A stretch of 18,969 nucleotides of DNA from positions 1 to 18,969 of the forward strand of contig JADHYP010000004.1 of NCBI GenBank assembly GCA_016782355.1. Direction: 5' to 3'. The notes under the pieces were generated by a model that worked only from the letters and a program-made list of their open reading frames with translations, searched no databases and had not been told where the DNA came from. Of the stretch, positions 1 to 7,566 are shown piece after piece. The translations under genes and the position numbers were made by a program. This DNA comes from Candidatus Syntropharchaeum sp. (GTDB lineage: Archaea; Halobacteriota; Syntropharchaeia; Alkanophagales; Methanospirareceae). The first letter of the stretch is position 1. Each line of letters opens with the position of its first letter.

Positions 1-1
1 A

Positions 2-550
2 TTGGATGAAACTTATACATCTCCTGTTTCTGGCGAAGACGAAGATACTCCTGTTTCTAACTGGGGCAATGTTGAAATTAAAAGTTTCTATAATCTGCCA
101 GATTGGTTAACTTCTCCTTCTCTTAATAACCTGAATTTGCTAACAGTAATCAGATATCAAGATGTAGAGATCGTGTTCCCTGGTGATTTAGAACCACGTG
201 GATGGGAAACATTGTTAAACAACACAGATTTAGCGGAGAATGTAGGTAAATCAAACATAAGAATATTAGTTGCATCTCATCATGGGAGAAAATCAGGAAT
301 AAGAAATAGCGATGGTTCTGTTTATACAGGATTCTTAGAAATATTGAAACCTCATTTAACAATAATATCAGATAAGTGGGGTAACGAAACAACAGATTCC
401 GAGGCTTACAGATATTATTGTTTGGGAATGAAAGTATATAACAAGAATACCAAAGAATGGGAAGATAGGAAAATAATTACTACAAAAACAAATGATTTCG
501 TTTTGATTGCTTATATTAAAAGCAATACACCAGTTGTTATAACAGGATGA
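2..550 (+). CDS. Metallo-beta-lactamase-fold hydrolase, C-terminal part (ComEC/Rec2-type), partial
   Basis: The reading frame is open at the left edge, so the N-terminus and the usual HxHxDH metal-binding segment lie outside the window. What remains looks like the C-terminal half of a ComEC-type MBL domain: a hydrophobic strand before FPGD (the GD metal-ligand motif, about residues 59-62), the SHHGR segment (about 92-96) typical of the HHG(S/R) metal ligand, then a 'KP-hxxIIS' strand. The TTG at position 2 is unlikely to be the true start. The next gene begins 4 nt after the stop, so the two are probably co-transcribed. MBL proteins of this kind can be nucleases, phosphodiesterases or parts of defence systems; the substrate cannot be read from this fragment. 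Confidence 0.7.
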   Translation: MDETYTSPVSGEDEDTPVSNWGNVEIKSFYNLPDWLTSPSLNNLNLLTVIRYQDVEIVFPGDLEPRGWETLLNNTDLAENVGKSNIRILVASHHGRKSGIRNSDGSVYTGFLEILKPHLTIISDKWGNETTDSEAYRYYCLGMKVYNKNTKEWEDRKIITTKTNDFVLIAYIKSNTPVVITG

Positions 551-554
551 TACG

Positions 555-1271
555 ATGAAACTTGAAATACCAGAAGCTATATCGTTAATTCTAGCCCTTC
601 CATCTCACCGTTCTAATAATGAAGGGCACAGAAAAATGGGAGAAAAAGCCCTTGAGTTTCTATTTGAATACAAAGAATTAGGTAGCGATGAAGTAGAAAA
701 TGCCTTTAACAGAGCTATGATTTCATCAGTATTATCTGCTGTTAGAGCTTTTTCTGTTGAAAGAGATAGGATTGCCGAGGAATGGACTGCGATTGAAGCG
801 GTGAAAAATCGAAGAGAACGTTTACTTGACATATTTCGCAATCTATCACCACTATCAAGGGGAAATTATTGGAGTAAAATTTTATTAATTGTTTTTTCCC
901 TTGGTTATTCATTAAAGGAGATTACAATAGGGTGGCAGAGGGTATCGGTTCTTACGGTTAGTTGTATAATTATAGGTATAGTTATTTTAGAAATTCTATC
1001 TAAAATTTTTGAATTCGCTTTTGCCAATTATTTTGAGAAAAAAACTCCTCCAGAAAAAGAAACTAAATGGCGAAAAGAAAGCATGAAACGATACAAATAT
1101 ATAATAGAAAAATTTATAGAAGAATCAATAGTACTGTATAAGAGATTTTACCCCGAATCTACTAATCCTTATGGTTTTGATATTACTTCAGATGAGGGGG
1201 TTAAAAGAATGAAGATTGTTTTGATTGAACGACATTTTCACCTCCAATTAGGAGTGAGTGACCATGAATAA
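555..1271 (+). CDS. Two-TM membrane protein of unknown function, partner of the MBL protein
   Basis: I do not recognise a named family. The 238-aa product has a soluble, mostly helical and charged N-terminal half (about 1-100), two adjacent hydrophobic helices at about 107-122 and 130-156, and a basic, helical C-terminal half. The layout of soluble region, closely spaced TM pair and helical tail resembles small two-TM effector-type proteins such as SLATT, but that is inference from layout only. It starts 4 nt after the MBL gene, so translational coupling is likely. Its last codons overlap the start region of the hsdR relic by a few bases, so the three genes form one tight plus-strand string. 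Confidence 0.6.
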   Translation: MKLEIPEAISLILALPSHRSNNEGHRKMGEKALEFLFEYKELGSDEVENAFNRAMISSVLSAVRAFSVERDRIAEEWTAIEAVKNRRERLLDIFRNLSPLSRGNYWSKILLIVFSLGYSLKEITIGWQRVSVLTVSCIIIGIVILEILSKIFEFAFANYFEKKTPPEKETKWRKESMKRYKYIIEKFIEESIVLYKRFYPESTNPYGFDITSDEGVKRMKIVLIERHFHLQLGVSDHE

Positions 1272-2106
1272 CTATTCCGAATCTACCTTAGTCGAACTTC
1301 CTGCCATTGAACATTTCCAATCGCTTGGCTATGAACACCAGAACTGCTTTCACGAAAAATTCGGAGGTGATGGAACGCCTGGCAGAGAAACGCCGTCAGA
1401 GATCGTCTTAGAGCCACGCCTGAAATCCGCTTTATCCCACTTGAATCCCGACTTGCCCGAAGAAGCCATTGACCTCGCCATTGATGAGTTGTGCAGAGAC
1501 CGCAGTTCACTGAACCCTGCGGTTGCAAACAGAAAAATCAACCACATGCTCAAAGACGGCGTAAAAGTTTCAATTCGCATGGAAAACGGGAGCGAAGAAG
1601 TAGAAACAGTAAAGGTAATTGACTTTGACAATCCAGAGAACAACGATTTCTTTTTGGCTTCCCAGTTCTGGGTTATCGGCGAGACGTATAAACGCCGTGC
1701 AGACCTCGTGGGTTTTGTCAACGGCTTGCCACTTATTTTTATTGAATTAAAAGCCACGCATAAAAGATTGGAAAATGCCTATCGTGACAACCTCGCAGAT
1801 TATAAAAACACCATCCCGCAACTCTTCTGGTATAACGCCTTTGTTATCCTTTCCAACGGTTCAGAAAGCAGGATTGGCACCATCAGCGCGGACTGGGAAC
1901 ATTTCAGCGAATGGAAGAAGATAGGAAGCGAAGGAAAAGAAGGGGTTGTCTCGCTTGATACAATCATCAGGGGCACCTGCGAGAAAAGCCGATTTATGGA
2001 TATATTCGAGAACTTCATCCTGTTTCAGGATACCGGCGGCGCGGTTATCAAAATCATCGCCAAAAACCATCAGTATTTGGGTGTGAACAGTGCGATCAAT
2101 AAATTA

Positions 2107-2515
2107 ATCGCAACCCTCACCCCCAACCCCTCTCCCAGGGGGAGAGGGGAGAGGGGGCATTATCGAGGGGGGTTTCAGTTTGCGGGGTTGGTGGAGAGGG
2201 CGCGGGAACTTCGTAAGAGCCAAACTCCGGCGGAACAAATCCTTTGGGAAATGCTACGGGACCGGCGGTTTTTGAATCTAAAATTTCGGCGGCAGCATCA
2301 GATAGGAGATTACATTGCCGATTTTTACTGTCATGATTTAAAACTCATTATCGAATTAGATGGTTCTGTCCATAGGCTTTCTGACGTTGAAAAGAAAGAT
2401 ATAAAACGCGATAATTACTTGAACTCATTGGGGTTTAAAATACTTCGTATTCAAAATCAAGCGATCCTTGATAATCCTGACAAAGTACTGGAAATGATTC
2501 ATAAAGAAATTAAAA
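2107..2515 (+). mobile_element. DUF559 (Vsr-like) nuclease segment with G/C-rich hairpin, inserted in hsdR
   Basis: From about 2107 the hsdR frame changes character. A C-rich then G-rich hairpin is followed by a complete DUF559 domain: ELRKSQTPAEQ, LW..LR, KFRRQ, IGDYIADFYC, IIELDGSVH, then a D..R..YL..LGFKILR stretch. The D of ADFYC and the E of ELDG fit a Vsr-like PD-(D/E)XK site. HsdR homology resumes at about 2513 in a different frame. DUF559 proteins whose N-terminus carries the TPNPSPRGRGE peptide are, from my knowledge of protein databases, recurrent in unrelated genomes. The segment replaces roughly 300 residues of helicase. Calling it mobile is inference; no target-site duplication is obvious because host sequence was lost. 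Confidence 0.5.
2114..2156 (+). repeat. G/C-rich hairpin repeat at the start of the DUF559 insert
   Basis: CCCCTCTCCC at 2127-2136 pairs perfectly with GGGAGAGGGG at 2140-2149 over a 3-nt loop, inside a longer CCCTCACCCCCAA...GGGAGAGGGGG context. Translated in the hsdR frame it gives the PNPSPRGRG peptide. Repeats of this kind are common in intergenic DNA of many bacteria and some archaea; here one lies inside a coding frame. Confidence 0.75.
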
Positions 2516-3838
2516 CATGCGAGGGACGATAAAGAACGAGAAGTTATCGAAGCCAAGATTAAGTTTATGGCAGATACGGATATGGCGGTAGTGGTGAGCA
2601 GTGAACAAAACGAAGTGTAAAGATTCAAAAAACTTGGACTGGATATCGTGAACCACCGCAAGCGGATGAATGAAGAAGATTTAGCAACGAAATTTATAAA
2701 AGAGCTTGAAATTGCTATTCAGGAAACAATGTCATTCTGTGAAGAAAAAGGGATTGACATACATAAAACTCTCAGCTCAACAAAATTTGAGAGGATTAAA
2801 TTATTGGATGATGCGGTTGATGCCATTTTAGTAAACGACAAATCCAAAAGAAAATACCTTGCACTTGCAGCCGACGTGAATAAGTTATATAGAGCGATTC
2901 TCCCCGACTCCGAGGCTATGAAATTCGGCGAATTATCCTCATTATTTAAGGTTATCGGAGACAAAATCAGGTCGCTATCTCCAGAGGTAGATATATCAGA
3001 AGTTATGGGTAAAGTAGAAAAATTGCTTGACGAATCCATAGAAGCCGAAGGTTATGTCATCAGGGAACCGCTGGAATCTTACGAGACGCATCGAGTTGAC
3101 CTCAGTCAGATAGATTTTGAAGCTCTGAAAAGGCAATTTACGCGTGAGAAAAAGCATATACAGGCAGAGAGATTAAAAAATGCCGTTAAGAGGAAACTGA
3201 CCGAAATGGTCAGGTTGAACCGCTCAAGGCTGAGCTTCCTCGAGAAATTCCAGAGGATGATTGATGAATATAATTCGGGTGCGATAAATGTTGAGCTATT
3301 CTTTGATAAGTTACTTGCGTTTGCAAAGGAATTGCGTGAAGAGGAAAAGAGAGGTATTTCAGAAAATCTTACGGAGGAAGAACTCGCAATTTTCGATTTG
3401 CTTTATAAACCTGATTTGAGCGAGAAAGAAAAGAGGGAGGTAAAAATTGTGGCTGAAAGGTTGTTGGCGGTGTTGAAGAAAGAGAAACTGGTTTTGGATT
3501 GGAGAAAAAGGCAGCAGACTCGGGCAGATGTGGTTCTTACCATACGGGATATTCTGGATGAAGGACTGCCGAGAAGTTATACGCCTGAGGTTTACCAGCA
3601 GAAATGCGACCTTGTTTATCAACATGTCTATGACGCATATTATGGTTTGGGGAGGAGTGTGTATGCAGTAGGTGCCTCAAGCAGGCATTCACCGGTAAAT
3701 CCCTATCCAAATATTTCTTATCACCACGGTAAAAAATTCCAAATCGCAAGGATTCCCGCGAAAAGCGTTATAACGAGCATAATTCTTTTCAACTTCTCTG
3801 GATTTATGAAATTCAAAATATACTTCTCAAAGATATAA
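2513..3838 (+). pseudogene. hsdR: hsdR 3' part: type I restriction C-terminal helical domain with in-frame TAA and internal deletion
   Basis: HsdR homology resumes at about 2513 (ARDDKEREVIEAKIKF, then MADTDMAVVVSSEQNE). It is interrupted by TAA at 2618-2620, where the family normally has a lysine, and goes on in the same frame as RFKKLGLDIV. A GTG at 2648 could restart translation, giving 396 aa. Straight after MNEEDLATKF the sequence jumps to the long helical C-terminal region, so about 90-100 residues carrying helicase motifs V and VI are missing. The family-like end is ...YYGLGRSVY, about 3664. The remaining ~57 codons are read-through into DNA that encodes a permease relic on the other strand. 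The helical region is well preserved, which suggests recent decay. Confidence 0.8.
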
Positions 3839-4035
3839 GCCAAAAGGAGGGATGGAACGGAATAAACGAGTAGTTTCAATAAATCTGCCGTTACATAACC
3901 CGAAATCGAAAACAACGCAAAAATAACATAATCTATCACAATCAAATAGGAAATCATGCACGCTCTTATGAATCTGCCATCGTAACCCTGATTCACCAAT
4001 CCTAAAGCAATTTGATCACCGAGACAAGAATTTAC
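3721..4035 (-). pseudogene. TauE/SafE-type permease, C-terminal remnant
   Basis: The minus strand is open from 4035 to the TGA at 3721-3723 and encodes about 104 residues. They begin GDQIALGLVNQGYDGRF, followed by three hydrophobic helices. The 'P/G..xAL.L.NqGYD...fRA' pattern followed by three TM helices is what I expect for the last third of a TauE/SafE (sulfite/organosulfonate exporter) protein. The N-terminal two thirds are absent, and a TGA at 4036-4038 stops the frame upstream. A TTG at 3999 could in principle start a 92-aa peptide, but no ribosome binding site is apparent. The last part lies antisense to the read-through tail of the hsdR relic. The assignment is from pattern only. Confidence 0.5.
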
Positions 4036-4115
4036 TCAATGACACCTTCATAAGCATAAGTCCGACCAATTGGCTTATACAACTCTGTGGTTCTCTGTTT
4101 AAGCTCTGACCTAAG
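4032..4115 (-). other. Short coding-like fragment between the helical-repeat protein and the permease relic
   Basis: In a frame shifted from the end of the upstream gene, the minus strand reads LRSELKQRTTELYKPIG then RTYAYEGVIE and a TAA at 4032-4034. It has no start of its own and looks like a leftover of another gene's 3' end, perhaps marking the break at which the CbbO/NorD-like gene lost its vWA part. I do not recognise it. Confidence 0.2.
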
Positions 4116-5694
4116 CTATTCCATACTTCGCCTTTACCTTATCCGCGACATCCTGAACCCTCATCAGCTCGAAATCAAAACTACCATATTCTAAATGAGC
4201 CTCTTCATGAGTCGCCAGAACTTTGAACATAATGAAATTCCTATCTACTTCACTAAAATCCTGAATCCTTTTTGGAAGAAAGATTCGCTCACCGTCGGTT
4301 GCAGCAGCCTGTGCTTCCACAATCTCGATTCTGTAACCCAACAAGGCATTCAGATATTTAGACAATACGGGTTTTACTTTCTTCAGCTCAAGACCCTCTG
4401 TGATAGAATCAAAAAAATCAGCGTATTCCGAAGATTCACCCTTCACAAAAGAAGCTGCTTTTTCTTCGCCCTCTATCTTTGCTATTTCAGAAGCCCGCTG
4501 CGCAACCTTCACTAAACCTTTATAACCCGCTCTATCAATGAGTGCAGGACTCTCCTCAAGCAAACTAACGGCAGTTCTACCGCTATACCTGGCGACCTGA
4601 CTACTGAGCCCATAAACGCCCTTAACCAATTCTTTATCACCATACCTCAGCAATTTATCTATGAGTTCCGGACTCATTCCAAGCAGCCTGACGGCAGTTC
4701 GCCAACTATGATCCCTCGCTACCTGATCACAAAGCCCATAAACGTCCTTAACCAATTCCTTATCACCATACCTCAGCAATCTATCTATGAGCGCAGGGCA
4801 CTCATCAAGCACCTTAGCGGCAATAAACCTATCATCCTTGTCCACCTTACTACAAAGACCTGCAATCTCCTCTAAACAGTTATAATCAACTCTATCAATG
4901 AGCTTCGGGCTCAGCTCGAGCAACCTGGCAGCGACAAAACCATCTTCCCGCGCAACCTGATTACAAAGTCCGACAACCGTCTCTAAAGCGTCATAACCCA
5001 CTCTATCTATGAACTCAGGACTCATCCCGAGCAGCCGGACGGCAGTTTTTCCATTATAGTTGGCGACCTCGCTACAAAGTCCCGCAATCTTCTCTAAACC
5101 TTCATAGCCCACTCTATCTATTAGCTCAAGGCTCAATTCAAGCAACCCGGCAGCAATAAACCTACGATCATTCGCAACCTGGGTACAAAGACCCGCAACC
5201 TTCTTTAAACCTTCATAACCCACTCTATCTATTAGCTCGGGACCCATCACAAGCAACCTGGCAGCGACAAAACTATCTTCCGGGACTACCTGACTACAAA
5301 GACCCGCAACCTTCTCTAAACCTTCATAACCCACTCTATCTATTAGTTCCGGACTCTGCTCAAGCAACCTGGCAGCAGTTCCTCCACTATACTCGGCGAC
5401 CGGACTGCAAAGACCATAAACATTCAGAACTAATTCTTTATCGCCATACTTCAGCAATCTATCAATGAGTTCAGGACTCTGCTCAAGCAAGTTAACGGCT
5501 GTTCTACCACTATGATCCTTAGCTACCTGGGTACAAAGACCCGCAACCTTCTCTAAACCTTCATAACCCACCCTATCGAGCAAAGGATACAATTCGCTAA
5601 CTAATTTATCAAGAACTTCTCCTTCGTAATACTCCTTAAGTAGTTTACTTATTTTTCGCACTCCAATAGCCCTTTTAACGGATTTCCATACCAT
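4111..5694 (-). CDS. Helical-repeat protein with CbbO/NorD-like HExxH segment, lacking the vWA domain
   Basis: The 527-aa protein is built from about ten repeats of 37-41 residues (about 36-388) with the consensus LLEQSPELIDRVGYEGLEKVAGLCSQV, each probably a helical hairpin. A second region (about 389-527) contains TDGERIFLP (466-474) and ATHEEAHLEYGSFDF, with HEEAH at 496-500. The 'TDG..I.LP ... HE.aHL.fGtFdf' signature is that of CbbO/NorD proteins, the partners of CbbQ/NorQ AAA+ ATPases. Those proteins normally continue into a C-terminal von Willebrand A domain; here the gene stops at TAG (4111-4113) soon after, and no vWA sequence follows. The ATPase gene lies just upstream on the same strand, separated by a repeat. 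Either it is a truncated NorD/CbbO or a reduced form. HExxH could bind zinc, but no third ligand is evident. Confidence 0.72.
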   Translation of the reverse strand: MVWKSVKRAIGVRKISKLLKEYYEGEVLDKLVSELYPLLDRVGYEGLEKVAGLCTQVAKDHSGRTAVNLLEQSPELIDRLLKYGDKELVLNVYGLCSPVAEYSGGTAARLLEQSPELIDRVGYEGLEKVAGLCSQVVPEDSFVAARLLVMGPELIDRVGYEGLKKVAGLCTQVANDRRFIAAGLLELSLELIDRVGYEGLEKIAGLCSEVANYNGKTAVRLLGMSPEFIDRVGYDALETVVGLCNQVAREDGFVAARLLELSPKLIDRVDYNCLEEIAGLCSKVDKDDRFIAAKVLDECPALIDRLLRYGDKELVKDVYGLCDQVARDHSWRTAVRLLGMSPELIDKLLRYGDKELVKGVYGLSSQVARYSGRTAVSLLEESPALIDRAGYKGLVKVAQRASEIAKIEGEEKAASFVKGESSEYADFFDSITEGLELKKVKPVLSKYLNALLGYRIEIVEAQAAATDGERIFLPKRIQDFSEVDRNFIMFKVLATHEEAHLEYGSFDFELMRVQDVADKVKAKYGIA

Positions 5695-5716
5695 TTTCCG
5701 GTCAGCCTTTAAATTT

Positions 5717-5912
5717 AAATTTACCGCAGAGAACGCAGAATGAGAGGTTTAGTTTATTAGCGGTTCAGCTCGTTAGCCAAACCCCTAATTTTAAGCGGTT
5801 CAGCGGCTTAGCTCGTTAGCGATTTAGACTAATCCGCTAAACCCCTAAACCTCTAAATATATCCTCTGCGTTCTCCGTGAACTCTGCGGTTAATCTAACA
5901 ATATCAAGTTAT
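5717..5912 (+). repeat. Repeat element copy A (~195 bp, inverted relative to copy B at 13749-13904)
   Basis: The ends are inverted relative to each other: ACCGCAGAGAACGCAG at the left and CTGCGTTCTC...CTCTGCGGTTA at the right. The middle holds AGAGGTTTAGTTTATTAG, CGGTTCAGCTCGTTAGC and a run of CCCCTAAAC units. The same parts occur in the same order on the minus strand at 13749-13904, extending to the flank TCAAGTTATA. Copy A has an extra ~40 bp middle section that repeats GCGGTTCAGC and GCTCGTTAGC. It fills the gap between the helical-repeat gene and the AAA+ gene and contains the latter's stop codon (5909-5911). Confidence 0.85.
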
Positions 5913-6739
5913 AGGTTAAAATAATTTTTAAGTATTTCTTCTATGCTTCTTTTGAGGTCGCTATCGTGCGTTAAAGGCTCAATCATCGTTGAATATAGTG
6001 CATCTCGCATTGGTACTCCACTTTTTAGCAATATGCCGGCATAGACAAGTTCCCTGGTAGAAACGCCCTCTTCGAGTCCCTGATGAACGAGATTTCTTAT
6101 TTTATTCGCTGCTTTTACCAACCTCTTTGCGATATCCTCTTCAACACCCGTCTCTTGATGCACAATTTGAGTTTCTAAGTCTTCTCCAGGCCATCCGAGC
6201 GTGATACTTACAAATCTCTGTCTTGTGCTCGGTTTCAATTCTTTTAAGACGCTCTGGTAACCCGGATTATAGCTAATTACCAGCATAAAGTCTTCCGGAG
6301 CATAGAACATCTTTCCCAGTTTCTCTACCAGCAAATATCTTCTATGATCCGTTAATGGGTGAATGACGACAATTGTGTCTTTTCTTGCTTCCACGACTTC
6401 ATCCAGATACACGATTCCGCCATTTTTTACCGCCATAAGAAGAGGACCATCAATCCACTCAACGTCGTCTCCTTTTATGATATACCTTCCGGTCAAGTCA
6501 TTTCCACTTAAATCATCATGACAGGCAACGGTATAGAGCGGTCGTCCTAACTTCCATGCCACGTGCTCAACTAATCTCGTTTTACCACTTCCCGTAGGCC
6601 CCTTCAGCATAACGGGTAGTTTATTCTTATAGGCTGCTTCAAATAGCGCAATCTCGTTCCCTTGCGGTAAATAGAACGGTTCCTTCTTTATTTCAAAGCT
6701 GCCGTTTTCGTATAATCCCAAGTCCAACCTCTTTAACAT
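5909..6739 (-). CDS. CbbQ/NorQ/GvpN-type MoxR-family AAA+ ATPase
   Basis: This 276-aa ATPase has Walker A GPTGSGKT (47-54), Walker [10 protein letters not shown] (107-115), a sensor-1-like VISYNPGY and an arginine-finger region STRQRF. It ends in a CbbQ_C-like helical domain, and is full length for the CbbQ/NirQ/NorQ group. These ATPases work with a CbbO/NorD vWA protein to remodel or insert cofactors into a target enzyme (Rubisco or nitric oxide reductase in the characterised cases). The partner here is the CbbO/NorD-like repeat protein downstream. No target enzyme is in the window, so the role is open. The start at 6739 is supported by GGTGAAG at 6745-6751. The stop codon lies inside repeat copy A, so the last residues may have been changed by that insertion. 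Confidence 0.88.
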   Translation of the reverse strand: MLKRLDLGLYENGSFEIKKEPFYLPQGNEIALFEAAYKNKLPVMLKGPTGSGKTRLVEHVAWKLGRPLYTVACHDDLSGNDLTGRYIIKGDDVEWIDGPLLMAVKNGGIVYLDEVVEARKDTIVVIHPLTDHRRYLLVEKLGKMFYAPEDFMLVISYNPGYQSVLKELKPSTRQRFVSITLGWPGEDLETQIVHQETGVEEDIAKRLVKAANKIRNLVHQGLEEGVSTRELVYAGILLKSGVPMRDALYSTMIEPLTHDSDLKRSIEEILKNYFNL

Positions 6740-6774
6740 TTATGCTTCACCAATAGAGATTACAATAGCCCACA

Positions 6775-6784
6775 TTTATTTAAA
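6775..6784 (-). promoter_or_regulatory. Putative TATA box for the CbbQ/NorQ-like gene
   Basis: TTTAAATAAA on the minus strand is centred about 41 nt before the ATG. That would place transcription start about 15 nt upstream of the start codon and leave room for the GGTGAAG ribosome binding site. Assigned by position and A/T content only. Confidence 0.4.
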
Positions 6785-6827
6785 TCTATCTAGTTCCTAA
6801 TTCATAGAAGCAAGATGATAAATAATG

Positions 6828-6844
6828 TTCCGCCAGAAGCGGAA
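6828..6844 (+). promoter_or_regulatory. Hairpin upstream of the conserved hypothetical gene
   Basis: TTCCGC (6828-6833) pairs with GCGGAA (6839-6844) over a 5-nt loop, ending 2 nt before the GGAGG ribosome binding site of the gene at 6858. It could influence translation initiation; function is inferred only from position. Confidence 0.35.
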
Positions 6845-6857
6845 ACGGAGGAATACG

Positions 6858-7286
6858 ATGACGAAGAGATGGGTCTATGATCCCCACTCTGGCGGTGTCA
6901 AGATACCACAAGCCGTGAGAGACCGGACGCGAAACCGCATTTTGGCGTATGCCGAGAAGCATTACTCGGGAAAGTACACTCGCATTGACGTTCGTTTCCA
7001 TGGACAACTGTGTTACATCGATGCGTATACAGAGCCCTATGTTCCTCCTGATTTTGACGGCTCAGTAGTTGGCGAATCTCGTGAGGAGCATATTGAGCGG
7101 CTGCGAAATTTCCCCTTTCACTTATGTCGCCTACGTTACTTTGGAGACGAAGATCGCTGGTCTATGGCATTTTACACATACAGCCACGAGAAGTATGAGC
7201 CTTGCGTTTTCGACAACGGGAGTTTTCATGGTACACCTGAGGAGGCTTTTGAAAGTTCCGCAGTATACTTGCAAGATTCTCCATGA
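6858..7286 (+). CDS. Conserved hypothetical protein
   Basis: The protein starts MTKRWVYDPHSGGVKIP and is about 142 aa from the ATG at 6858. That ATG is preferred over an upstream ATG at 6825 because GGAGG sits just before it (6847-6851). It is soluble, rich in Arg, Tyr and Trp, and contains RIDVRFHGQLCYIDAY, LCRLRYFGDEDRWSMAFYTYSHEKYEPC and a final GTPEEAF..SA.YL. I recall near-identical arrangements in proteins of unknown function from Chloroflexi and cyanobacteria, so transfer from bacteria is plausible. No catalytic motif is evident. A 6-bp stem hairpin (TTCCGC/GCGGAA, 6828-6844) lies just before the ribosome binding site. Confidence 0.75.
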   Translation: MTKRWVYDPHSGGVKIPQAVRDRTRNRILAYAEKHYSGKYTRIDVRFHGQLCYIDAYTEPYVPPDFDGSVVGESREEHIERLRNFPFHLCRLRYFGDEDRWSMAFYTYSHEKYEPCVFDNGSFHGTPEEAFESSAVYLQDSP

Positions 7287-7566
7287 TTTTAGTTATTACA
7301 AAATAGTCGGAGCGATAGTATTCATTATCCCCTGTTCAATTGCATATTTTTTGAATTTCAACAGAATGTATATCTACGCTGTCCTGTTTACTTTATCCTT
7401 TGCACTTAATGAGATAACAATAGCCAATACAGGAGTCATTGCAAGTGGTGCATACGCCTGGTTGATTTCAGCAATAATATTGATAGTGATAGGGGTTGTG
7501 TATTTGGTTAGATTCCTGAAGAAATATCCACTGCCGGGAAAGGAGGTGTTAGATGTCATCAAGTAA
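7285..7566 (+). pseudogene. Three-TM membrane protein, 5'-truncated
   Basis: The frame encodes three hydrophobic helices (KIVGAIVFIIPCSIAYFL, MYIYAVLFTLSFALNE and AWLISAIILIVIGVVYLV) and a basic tail ending KKYPLPGKEVLDVIK. The protein-like sequence begins abruptly where the preceding gene ends. Upstream the frame is open only as a shadow of that gene, with no good start at the junction; the first internal ATG is at 7366, after TM1. I read this as a membrane protein that lost its 5' end when the upstream gene arrived. It overlaps the start of the winged-helix regulator by 14 nt, the usual arrangement of a membrane protein and its regulator in one operon. I cannot name the family. Confidence 0.5.

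Larger units (their letters stand above)
1264..2532 (+). pseudogene. hsdR: hsdR 5' part: type I restriction nuclease domain, fused in frame to a DUF559 nuclease insert
   Basis: The first ~285 codons are the N-terminal PD-(D/E)XK nuclease domain of a type I restriction R subunit, with D149, E163 and K165 (counted from the GTG at 1258) in ADLVGF...FIELK. They reach the NHQYLGVN segment that normally precedes the helicase Walker A. The family sequence stops there. After a low-complexity TPNPSPRGRGE peptide encoded by a hairpin, the frame continues as a DUF559 domain to a stop at 2530-2532. No helicase motif I-III is present, so DNA translocation and cleavage by an intact HsdR are not possible. 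The ATG at 1264 is preferred because GGAG lies at 1251-1254. The nuclease residues of both domains look intact, so a small hybrid nuclease could still be made. No hsdM or hsdS is in the window. Confidence 0.82.

Noticed and set aside
2618..2620. TAA recoding as sense codon, since two genes (hsdR, winged helix) have in-frame TAA
   Set aside because: TAA is used as the ordinary stop of many intact genes here (for example speD, DUF350, trpF, trpB), and both affected genes look like decaying accessory genes.
4111..4113. Pyrrolysine read-through of the TAG ending the CbbO/NorD-like gene
   Set aside because: Reading on in the same frame meets a TAA only four codons later, and no vWA sequence follows.
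7069..7284. N-terminal extension of the membrane protein upstream of 7285
   Set aside because: This part overlaps the conserved hypothetical gene in another frame and does not look protein-like.
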